Shown here: piece by piece, positions 1-5,351 of the stretch
Position numbering within the stretch: the stretch's first letter is position 1
Layout of the letters: every line of letters begins with the position of its first letter
Translations under genes and position numbers: made by a program
Origin: Lysobacterales bacterium
GTDB lineage: Bacteria > Pseudomonadota > Gammaproteobacteria > Xanthomonadales > SZUA-36
NCBI GenBank assembly: GCA_029287515.1
Contig: JARFQZ010000344.1
Location: forward strand, 1-5,442
Length of the DNA stretch: 5,442 nt
Direction: 5' to 3'
Notes under the pieces: model-generated
Databases searched by the model: none
What the model saw: the letters and a program-made list of their open reading frames with translations, nothing else
What the model was told of the DNA's origin: nothing

Positions 1-38
1 CCGATAATCAGGAATCGGCTGTGCTTGACTTCGCTCAT
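1..38 (-). CDS. trxB: Thioredoxin reductase, N-terminal fragment (cut by window edge)
   Basis: Reading the minus strand from the ATG at 38-36 gives MSEVKHSRFLIIG before the window ends. This matches the start of bacterial thioredoxin reductase, where a K-H-S-(K/R)-L-L-I-(L/I)-G stretch forms the first beta strand leading into the GxGxxG FAD-binding loop; the loop itself lies outside the window. TrxB is a cytoplasmic NADPH-dependent flavoenzyme that reduces thioredoxin. A GGAG ribosome binding site lies 9 nt upstream of the ATG. Location supports the call: trxB lies close to ftsK, divergently oriented, in E. coli and other gammaproteobacteria. Only 12 full codons are visible, so the assignment rests on this short match plus context. 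The alternative is another FAD/NAD-binding oxidoreductase with a similar start. Confidence 0.8.
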   Translation of the reverse strand, partial: MSEVKHSRFLII

Positions 39-47
39 GTATAATCG

Positions 48-51
48 CTCC
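48..51 (-). promoter_or_regulatory. Ribosome binding site of trxB
   Basis: CTCC on the plus strand reads GGAG on the minus strand, 9 nt before the trxB ATG at 38-36. The ideal spacing supports this ATG as the true start of the truncated gene. It also explains why the TATAAT seen on the plus strand at 40-45 is probably fortuitous: it lies in the trxB leader. Confidence 0.7.
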
Positions 52-92
52 AGTATGATGGCCTGTGTGGCGTAACGTTTATCGTGTGCTTG

Positions 93-122
93 AATATGGG
101 GTCATTATGCGTTGAAAATCAA
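93..122 (-). promoter_or_regulatory. Candidate sigma70 promoter for trxB
   Basis: On the minus strand a TTGATT -35 box (122-117) is followed after 18 bp by a CATATT -10 box (98-93). Each box matches the consensus at four of six positions. Transcription would begin near position 86 and give a leader of about 47 nt before the trxB ATG. The -35 box lies inside the inverted repeat at 109-125. The match is weak; another minus-strand hexamer, CATAAT (109-104), has no good -35 partner at normal spacing. Confidence 0.3.
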
Positions 123-125
123 CGC
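109..125. repeat. Perfect 17-nt inverted repeat, possible operator between trxB and ftsK
   Basis: GCGTTGA (109-115) and TCAACGC (119-125) are exact reverse complements separated by AAA. The repeat underlies the TTGAAA -35 candidate for ftsK on the plus strand and the TTGATT -35 candidate for trxB on the minus strand. A dyad of this size overlapping a -35 box is typical of a site for a dimeric helix-turn-helix repressor. It lacks the CTGT-N8-ACAG pattern of the E. coli LexA box, and I cannot name the protein that would bind it. As RNA it could form only a small hairpin with a three-base loop and no T-run, so it is not a terminator. Confidence 0.5.
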
Positions 126-139
126 TGAATCTACATAAT
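112..139 (+). promoter_or_regulatory. Candidate sigma70 promoter for ftsK-lolA
   Basis: A TTGAAA -35 box (112-117) and a CATAAT -10 box (134-139) are separated by 16 bp; each matches the consensus at five of six positions. Transcription would start near position 146, leaving a short leader of about 16 nt that still contains the ftsK ribosome binding site. The -35 box sits inside the inverted repeat at 109-125, so a protein bound there would be expected to block this promoter. This is inferred from sequence only. Confidence 0.5.
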
Positions 140-148
140 AAATCTGAC

Positions 149-153
149 AGGGA
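149..153 (+). promoter_or_regulatory. Ribosome binding site that fixes the TTG start of ftsK
   Basis: AGGGA ends 8 nt before the TTG at 162-164. An in-frame TGA at 126-128 and the absence of any ATG or GTG between it and 162 leave this TTG as the only reasonable start. The next in-frame ATG is residue 63, which would remove the first transmembrane helix. Confidence 0.65.
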
Positions 154-161
154 AGATCAGT

Positions 162-2486
162 TTGCCGCAAGCCAAAAAGAAATCAAAGCGCGTCATTCCG
201 GAAGTCAACCAGGTGACCCAACGCCTCAGTGAAAGCTTTTTCATTCTGAGCATTTTGCTGGCCGTTTACCTGCTGGCCTGCCTGCTGACTTATGACCCGA
301 CCGATCCGGGCCCGTTCAACACCGTGGCCTCCGACCAGGTCCATAACATGGGGCGGGTGCTGGGCGCGTGGCTGGCCAATTTTTTCCTGTTCCTGACCGG
401 TTACCTGGCTTACTCAATTCCGCTGCTGCTGATCTTTACCGGCTGGCTGGTTTACGACCGGGCCGGTAAACCGCTCGATAAAGCGACCCCGGTAGAATGG
501 CTGGCGCGTTTCACCGGCCTGTTGCTGTTCGTGCTGTCCGCTACCGGGCTGGGGCACCTGCACACGCTGCCGCCTGCAGGCTCGATGCCGGCCGGTGGCG
601 GGGGAGTCATTGGCCTGCAGATTGCCACGCCGTTATTGCAGATTACGGGCGCGCTTGGTTCCACGCTGTTTCTGCTGGCCATGTTCATGGTGGGCCTCAC
701 CCTGTTCACCGGTATTTCCTGGTTCCGGGTCATGGACCTGACCGGCAAGTACACGCTCAATTCGATCAACTGGATTGGTGGCGCCGTTGCCGGCATGCGG
801 GACTGGTTCGCAGGCCGCCGCGCCAAGGCCAAGCGGGGGGAAGTCAGAAAAGCCGACTCCGTGCGCCAGAAGAGCAAACCAAAAATGAAGATCGAGCCAC
901 AGATCGTGGCTCCGGAAGGCATGCCGAGTGAACGCGCCACGCGTGAAAAGCAACAGCCATTGTTCAAAAACCTGCCTGCAGGGTCACTGCCGCCACTGGA
1001 ATTGCTCGATGACCCGCCTGAGCAGGCGGAAGGTTACAGTACCGAAGTGCTCGAGGCCCTGTCGCGGCAGGTCGAACTGAAACTGGCTGATTTCGGGGTC
1101 CAGGTAGACGTAGTGGAAGTCCACCCGGGCCCGGTCATTACGCGCTTTGAAATGCAACCCGCGGCAGGTGTGAAATCGGCGCAGATATCCAACCTGGCGA
1201 AAGATCTTGCGCGGGGCCTGAGCGTCATCTCGGTTCGCGTGGTTGAAGTGATCCCCGGGAAAACGACGATCGGGCTGGAGATACCCAATGCCGTGCGTCA
1301 CACCGTCTACTTGTCGGAGATTATGCGGTCTGAGATTTTCGACCGTTCAAATTCCGCACTGACCCTGGCGCTTGGCAAGAGCATCGGTGGAAATCCTGTT
1401 ATCGCCGATATCGCAAAAATGCCCCACGTACTGGTAGCCGGCACCACCGGTTCTGGCAAATCCGTGGCGCTCAATGCGATGATCTTGAGCCTGCTTTACA
1501 AGGCGACTGCGGAACAGGTCCGGTTGATCATGATCGATCCCAAGATGCTTGAATTGTCGGTTTACGAAGGCATTCCACATTTGCTGGCGCCGGTTGTCAC
1601 CGACATGAAGGAAGCCGCCAACGCCCTGCGCTGGTGCGTCGCCGAAATGGAGCGAAGGTATCGCCTGATGGCCTCTCTGGGTGTGCGCAACCTGTCCGGG
1701 TTCAACAAGAAGGTCAAGGACGCCGCCGACAAGGGTGAGCCGCTGAAAGACCCGCTGTTTACGCCCCAGTTTCCGGATGTACCCGAAGAAGCCCCGGACC
1801 TGGAAGCGTTTCCCTACATCGTCGTGGTGATCGATGAATTTGCCGACCTGATGATGATCGTCGGCAAAAAGATCGAGGAACTGATCGCCCGGCTGGCGCA
1901 GAAAGCACGGGCCGCGGGAATTCATTTGATCGTGGCGACGCAGAGACCGTCGGTCGATGTCATTACCGGCCTGATCAAGGCCAATATACCGGCGCGCATC
2001 GGCTTCCAGGTGTCGTCCAGAGTAGACTCACGCACCATCCTGGACCAAATGGGCGCAGAACAATTGCTGGGTCACGGCGACATGCTGTACCTGCCACCCG
2101 GTTCCGCCTTGCCTGAACGTATTCACGGCGCTTTCGTCGGTGACAGCGAAGTTCATGCCATCGTGAGATACCTGAAGCAATTTGGGGAACCCGACTACGT
2201 CAATGAAGTCTTAAACGAAACACAGATGACCACAGACGGCATGAACATCGGCGCCACCGGGCTGCCCGAATCCGTCGACACGGAGCAGGATGAACTATAC
2301 GACCATGCTGTTGCATTTGTCACCGAGTCGCGCAGGGCCTCGATTTCCAGCGTCCAGCGCCAGCTTCGGATCGGCTATAACCGGGCGGCCAGGCTGGTCG
2401 AGGAAATGGAAGCGGCAGGCGTGGTCAGCCCGCCGGAGCACAATGGCCAAAGGGAAGTCCTGGCCCCGGCGCCACCGAGAGATTGA
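162..2486 (+). CDS. ftsK: DNA translocase FtsK
   Basis: FtsK is an inner-membrane division protein whose cytoplasmic hexameric motor pumps DNA toward dif and activates XerCD dimer resolution. The 774-residue product shows the full architecture. A basic N-terminus (AKKKSKR) precedes four predicted membrane helices at about residues 25-44, 70-97, 115-133 and 158-184. A basic linker of roughly 100 residues follows, then the alpha/beta motor with Walker A GTTGSGKS (427-434) and Walker B IVVVIDEFADL (553-563, D558 and E559). A C-terminal winged-helix gamma domain spans about 710-770 (SISSVQRQLRIGYNRAARLV), which in the family reads KOPS sites. The linker is far shorter than the several-hundred-residue one of E. 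coli FtsK (about 1,330 residues) but is normal for many other proteobacteria. The start is TTG with a good ribosome binding site. lolA begins 7 nt downstream, implying one transcript. No motif is missing, so the motor should be functional. Confidence 0.97.
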   Translation: MPQAKKKSKRVIPEVNQVTQRLSESFFILSILLAVYLLACLLTYDPTDPGPFNTVASDQVHNMGRVLGAWLANFFLFLTGYLAYSIPLLLIFTGWLVYDRAGKPLDKATPVEWLARFTGLLLFVLSATGLGHLHTLPPAGSMPAGGGGVIGLQIATPLLQITGALGSTLFLLAMFMVGLTLFTGISWFRVMDLTGKYTLNSINWIGGAVAGMRDWFAGRRAKAKRGEVRKADSVRQKSKPKMKIEPQIVAPEGMPSERATREKQQPLFKNLPAGSLPPLELLDDPPEQAEGYSTEVLEALSRQVELKLADFGVQVDVVEVHPGPVITRFEMQPAAGVKSAQISNLAKDLARGLSVISVRVVEVIPGKTTIGLEIPNAVRHTVYLSEIMRSEIFDRSNSALTLALGKSIGGNPVIADIAKMPHVLVAGTTGSGKSVALNAMILSLLYKATAEQVRLIMIDPKMLELSVYEGIPHLLAPVVTDMKEAANALRWCVAEMERRYRLMASLGVRNLSGFNKKVKDAADKGEPLKDPLFTPQFPDVPEEAPDLEAFPYIVVVIDEFADLMMIVGKKIEELIARLAQKARAAGIHLIVATQRPSVDVITGLIKANIPARIGFQVSSRVDSRTILDQMGAEQLLGHGDMLYLPPGSALPERIHGAFVGDSEVHAIVRYLKQFGEPDYVNEVLNETQMTTDGMNIGATGLPESVDTEQDELYDHAVAFVTESRRASISSVQRQLRIGYNRAARLVEEMEAAGVVSPPEHNGQREVLAPAPPRD

Positions 2487-2493
2487 ACCTGGA

Positions 2494-3129
2494 ATGAACA
2501 TAATAGTTTTCGTCCTTGCCCTGGTGCTTGGCGGTATCTGTGGTAACGCGCATGGCCAGGATGGTCCCGGCCGCGCCCAGCTCGAAAATTTTTCCAATGG
2601 TCTCGAGTCGCTGCACGCCCGGTTCGAGCAACGCGTGATCAGCAGTGACGGGGCGGTGGAGGACGGCAGCTCAGGCGAGGTCTGGCTGCAACGGCCGGGG
2701 CTGTTTCGTTGGGAATATGGCGGCGACTACCCGGAACGTGTCGTCGCGGATGGGAAAAACATCTGGATTCACGATGAAGTGCTGGAACAGGTGACCGTGA
2801 AGAGCCAGTCCGATGCCGCCGTGAATTCGCCGCTGACCCTGTTGACCGACCTCAGCCAACTGGATGCGCAATTTGAAGTGCGGGAGGTCGGCGGGGACGG
2901 CCAGTTGCAGCTGATTGAGCTGCGGTCACGTACATCTGAAAGTGAATTCGAGCGGATCCTGCTGGGCTTGAGCGAGGATGAGCTGAGGATGATGATCATG
3001 GAAGATGCGTTTGGCCTGCGTACTGAGATCCGTTTTCAGCAGATCGAAAGAAACCCTGAGTTGGACCCTCAGCTTTTTTCTTTCACCCCGCCTGATTCAG
3101 CGGATGTCATCGGTGAAATACAACGGTAA
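2494..3129 (+). CDS. lolA: Outer-membrane lipoprotein carrier protein LolA
   Basis: LolA is a periplasmic chaperone that takes lipoproteins released by LolCDE and passes them to LolB at the outer membrane. The 211-residue precursor has a hydrophobic signal segment (about residues 2-18) with likely cleavage after AHG (19-21). Family hallmarks follow: ARFEQRV near 42-48, SGEVWLQRPGLFRWEY at 60-75, RVVADGKNIWIHDEVLEQVTV at 82-102 (with the conserved DG and L-E-Q-V) and a terminal FSFTPPDSADVI at 195-206. Length is normal for the family. The chosen ATG has only a weak GAGAG 12 nt upstream, and its signal peptide lacks the usual positive charge. An in-frame ATG at 2443 would overlap ftsK by 44 nt and add 17 residues rich in Lys and Arg. 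Cys16 does not make a proper lipobox, because the residue before it is Ile. The gene is probably co-transcribed with ftsK, as in other gammaproteobacteria; function is secure, start less so. Confidence 0.93.
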   Translation: MNIIVFVLALVLGGICGNAHGQDGPGRAQLENFSNGLESLHARFEQRVISSDGAVEDGSSGEVWLQRPGLFRWEYGGDYPERVVADGKNIWIHDEVLEQVTVKSQSDAAVNSPLTLLTDLSQLDAQFEVREVGGDGQLQLIELRSRTSESEFERILLGLSEDELRMMIMEDAFGLRTEIRFQQIERNPELDPQLFSFTPPDSADVIGEIQR

Positions 3130-3132
3130 AAT
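3104..3132 (+). promoter_or_regulatory. Candidate sigma70 promoter for serS, overlapping the lolA stop
   Basis: ATGTCA (3104-3109, four of six consensus matches) and TAAAAT (3127-3132, five of six) are separated by exactly 17 bp. The -10 box includes the TAA stop of lolA. Transcription would start near 3139, giving a leader of about 20 nt. This would let serS be expressed independently of ftsK-lolA. There is no terminator between lolA and serS, so read-through is also expected. Confidence 0.4.
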
Positions 3133-3136
3133 ACCC

Positions 3137-3146
3137 GGTTTAAACC
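3137..3146. repeat. 10-bp perfect palindrome in the lolA-serS gap
   Basis: GGTTTAAACC is self-complementary with no spacer and sits at the predicted start point of the candidate serS promoter, 13 nt before the serS ATG. It is too short and loopless to be a terminator. It could be a protein site or chance. Confidence 0.35.
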
Positions 3147-3159
3147 ACAGAAAAATCCC

Positions 3160-4434
3160 ATGCTTGATCCACAGCTATTGAGATCCGACCCGGAAGCAGC
3201 GGCCGAAGCCCTTGCCCCGCGGGGATACGAATTCAAGGTCAGCGCCTGGCGCGAACTGGAAGGCCGCAGAAAAGAACTGCAGATCCGCGTCCAGGAGCTC
3301 CAGAACCAGAAAAACCAGAGCGCCAAATCCATTGGCCAGGCCAAGGCGCGGGGTGAGGATATCCAGCCTTTACTGGACAAGGTTAAGAACCTGGGAGTAG
3401 AACTGGGGCAGTCCGAAGCCGAGTTCAATGAAGTCCACGATCAGCAGCAGGCATGGTTGATGGAAATGCCCAATCTTGCCTTGCCGGAGGTTCCACTCGG
3501 CAAGGATGAAAGCGACAATGTCGAAATCCGAAAATGGGGTGAACCTACCCGTTTTGATTTCGAGCCTCGCGGCCACGTCGAACTGGGAGAGGGCAGTGGC
3601 CTGATCGACTTTCCGTCAGCTGCGAAACTTGCAGGTTCGCGTTTCGTGGTGCTCAGAAGTCACCTTTCGCGCATGCACCGCGCGCTCGCCCAGTTCATGT
3701 TGGATGTGCACACCCAGGAGCATGGATATACCGAGCTGTATCTTCCTTACCTGGTGAATACCGAAACCATGACCGGGACCGGGCAGCTGCCGAAGTTCGG
3801 GGATGATGCTTTTGCGACCACCGATGACCCGCCACGCTACCTGATTCCAACGGCTGAAGTGCCGATGACCAACATGATGGCCGGCGACATCATCAAAGCC
3901 GCTGACATGCCACTCAAGTTTACTTCCCAAACACCGTGTTTCCGGCGAGAAGCCGGATCATACGGCCAGGATACGCGCGGTATTATCCGCCAGCACCAGT
4001 TCGAAAAGGTGGAATTGGTGCAGATCACCAGTCCGGAAAAATCACTGGAAGCCCTCGATGAACTGACCGGCCACGCCGAGTCCATTCTGCAGCGGCTGGA
4101 AATTCCATACCGGACCATCATCCTGTGTACGGGAGACATGGGCTTTTCCGCCGCCAAAACCCACGATATCGAAGCCTGGCTGCCGGGGCAGGATACCTAC
4201 CGTGAGATTTCATCATGCAGCGTTTGTACGGACTTCCAGGCGCGCCGGATGAAAACCCGCTGGCGCAACCCGGAAACGGGCAAACCCGAGCTGGTGCACA
4301 CGCTCAATGGCTCCGGACTGGCCGTTGGCAGAACGCTGATCGCGGTTATGGAGAATTACCAGCAGCAGGATGGAACGATCCGCGTTCCGGAAGTGTTGCA
4401 ACCCTACATGGGCGGTCTCGAGTCCATCGGATAG
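3160..4434 (+). CDS. serS: Seryl-tRNA synthetase
   Basis: This cytoplasmic class II aminoacyl-tRNA synthetase charges tRNA-Ser, and tRNA-Sec where present, with serine using ATP. The 424-residue length is typical of bacterial SerRS. Residues 1 to about 105 form the long antiparallel coiled-coil arm (charged heptad-like stretch near 30-100) that grips the long variable arm of tRNA-Ser. The catalytic core shows FPSAAKLAGSRFVVL at 151-165 leading into motif 1, the serine-site TAE at 231-233, motif 2 with CFRREAGSYGQDTRG at 260-274 and RQHQFEKVE at 277-285, and motif 3 NGSGLAVGRTLIAVMENYQ at 383-401. The ATG start fits the family opening (MLDPxLLR), yet no Shine-Dalgarno sequence precedes it, only an A-rich leader. 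The gene lies 30 nt after lolA with no rarA between, and a strong terminator follows immediately. Confidence 0.98.
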   Translation: MLDPQLLRSDPEAAAEALAPRGYEFKVSAWRELEGRRKELQIRVQELQNQKNQSAKSIGQAKARGEDIQPLLDKVKNLGVELGQSEAEFNEVHDQQQAWLMEMPNLALPEVPLGKDESDNVEIRKWGEPTRFDFEPRGHVELGEGSGLIDFPSAAKLAGSRFVVLRSHLSRMHRALAQFMLDVHTQEHGYTELYLPYLVNTETMTGTGQLPKFGDDAFATTDDPPRYLIPTAEVPMTNMMAGDIIKAADMPLKFTSQTPCFRREAGSYGQDTRGIIRQHQFEKVELVQITSPEKSLEALDELTGHAESILQRLEIPYRTIILCTGDMGFSAAKTHDIEAWLPGQDTYREISSCSVCTDFQARRMKTRWRNPETGKPELVHTLNGSGLAVGRTLIAVMENYQQQDGTIRVPEVLQPYMGGLESIG

Positions 4435-4463
4435 AAAAAAGCCCGCATCAAGCGGGCTTTTTT
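4435..4463. terminator. Symmetrical Rho-independent terminator between serS and the yccA-like gene
   Basis: AAAAAAGCCCGC (4435-4446) pairs perfectly with GCGGGCTTTTTT (4452-4463) around the loop ATCAA. The hairpin starts on the base after the serS stop codon and ends in six T. Because the left arm is six A, the minus strand also reads a GC stem followed by six T. The structure can therefore stop both serS transcripts and those of the convergent gene that ends at 4490. Confidence 0.93.
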
Positions 4464-4489
4464 CATGTTTCGAAGCTGGAGCTCGATGA

Positions 4490-5161
4490 TCAGTCGTCGC
4501 CGAAACCGAATCCCAGAAGCGCCAGCAGGTTGTTGAACAGAACAAAAATGTCAGCCATCAGGTTGGTGGCTGCCAGGATGTAATTGGTCTGTCCGTTACG
4601 CACGATCTGCTGGGTCTGCCAGATGATCCAGCCGCAGGCAATCAGGATGATCATCGTGGACAATGCCAGCGCCAGTGCGGGTACCTGCAGAAAGTAATTC
4701 AGGATAAAAGCGCCCAGCACTGCCAGTGTACCGACACCCAGAAAAGCGAACCAGCCGCTGAAATCGCGCTTGGTGGTCATCGCGTAGGCCGAGAGCGAGA
4801 AGAAGATACCAGCCGTCAGGCCAAAGGCAGCGGCAACCAGCTCACCGCCGTTGCTGTACTGGTACAGTGCTGCATTGACGTTCGATCCCGTGACGACACC
4901 CAGCAATCCGGCAAAGCCGAATGACAGCACCAGGCCCCAGATACTGTTGCGGGTTGCCGCAATGGCGTATGAAAAAGCAAAAATACCAATCAGGAACGGG
5001 AAAAAGCCAATCCGCCAGTTCAGCTCCTGTGCGACCCATGCTGTTGCCGCCCCGAACACGAACAGCATGCCAAGCAGGGCATAGGTGTTGCGCAGGGTCT
5101 TGTTGACCGTCGCTGTGGGAAGGGTCCTTGCAGTTGAAACGGTGTAAACAGGATTGTTCAT
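4490..5161 (-). CDS. yccA: BI-1/YccA family integral membrane protein
   Basis: The 223-residue product resembles E. coli YccA, an inner-membrane protein that binds the FtsH protease and modulates degradation of membrane substrates. Shared features include KTLRNTYALL near residue 21, SAYAMTTKRDFS at 124-135, FLQVPALALALS at 157-168, the NGQTNYI stretch at 189-195 and LLALLGFGF near the C-terminus. Seven hydrophobic helices are predicted at about 27-45, 51-69, 73-91, 106-127, 136-155, 161-182 and 196-217, the BI-1 fold. The last helix has an Asp at 204 (LMADIFVLF). The helix 6 position where many BI-1 proteins carry a second Asp appears to be Gln182, as judged by eye. The minus-strand ATG is preceded by AAGGAG, 12 nt away. 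The gene is convergent with serS and divergent from a tRNA-Ser gene; yccA is likewise beside serT in E. coli. The family is secure; an FtsH-related role is inferred from homology. Confidence 0.88.
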   Translation of the reverse strand: MNNPVYTVSTARTLPTATVNKTLRNTYALLGMLFVFGAATAWVAQELNWRIGFFPFLIGIFAFSYAIAATRNSIWGLVLSFGFAGLLGVVTGSNVNAALYQYSNGGELVAAAFGLTAGIFFSLSAYAMTTKRDFSGWFAFLGVGTLAVLGAFILNYFLQVPALALALSTMIILIACGWIIWQTQQIVRNGQTNYILAATNLMADIFVLFNNLLALLGFGFGDD

Positions 5162-5173
5162 GGGTTATTGATG

Positions 5174-5179
5174 CTCCTT
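5174..5179 (-). promoter_or_regulatory. Ribosome binding site of the yccA-like gene
   Basis: CTCCTT on the plus strand reads AAGGAG on the minus strand, 12 nt before the ATG at 5161-5159. The spacing is slightly long but the match is strong. The next in-frame ATG is at residue 32, inside the first membrane helix, so this start is favoured. I see no convincing promoter for this gene in 5180-5300. Confidence 0.65.
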
Positions 5180-5313
5180 AAATGCATAAATTCAATGGTT
5201 CAGACAGGGATTTATGGGTTCGAGTTCCCCGCTTCAAGGCTGATACCTTAAACAATATGTCGGATTATGTCATGTGCCTGTTGTCAGGGCTGGAGCGAAG
5301 GCGGAATTTAGGG

Positions 5314-5327
5314 TATTCTTGCGCGCC
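5314..5327 (+). promoter_or_regulatory. Probable tRNA promoter: -10 box with GC-rich discriminator
   Basis: TATTCT (5314-5319) resembles a -10 box and is followed by TTGCGCGCC (5319-5327, sharing its last T). In gammaproteobacteria a GC-rich discriminator of this kind marks stable-RNA promoters that are shut down by ppGpp and DksA during starvation. Transcription would begin near 5326, about 26 nt before the mature tRNA. No good -35 box lies at 16-18 bp, where the sequence is CTGGAG or similar, so the promoter is assigned mainly on the -10 and discriminator. Confidence 0.45.
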
Positions 5328-5351
5328 TCAGGCATACCAAAGTTTTGACAC

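Noticed and set aside
25..45. TTGACT (25-30) and TATAAT (40-45) on the plus strand as a promoter for ftsK
   Set aside because: The spacer is only 9 bp, far too short for sigma70. The sequence is accounted for by the trxB start codon region and leader on the other strand.
63..78. LexA box upstream of ftsK (CTGT-N8-ACGT)
   Set aside because: The right half is ACGT rather than ACAG and the central bases are not AT-rich, so the match is too poor to claim SOS control.
452..1925. Long open frames on the minus strand and in the +2 frame within ftsK (for example 452-967, 497-931, 1347-1925)
   Set aside because: They lie wholly inside a well-conserved ftsK frame, have low-complexity or Arg/Pro-rich compositions typical of GC-rich shadow frames, and match no family I recognise.
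2290..2442. Extension of the lolA frame back to the ATG at 2290
   Set aside because: The added residues are the out-of-frame reading of the conserved ftsK gamma domain and would bury the signal peptide. Only the shorter alternative at 2443 is worth considering.
2539..2541. LolA Cys16 as a lipoprotein attachment site
   Set aside because: The residues before the Cys are L-G-G-I, and Ile at -1 does not fit a lipobox (Gly, Ala or Ser is needed). LolA is a soluble periplasmic protein in known cases.
5345..5350. Perfect TTGACA just before tRNA-Ser as a promoter element
   Set aside because: Any -10 box at 16-18 bp would fall within the tRNA D arm and could not produce a full tRNA.
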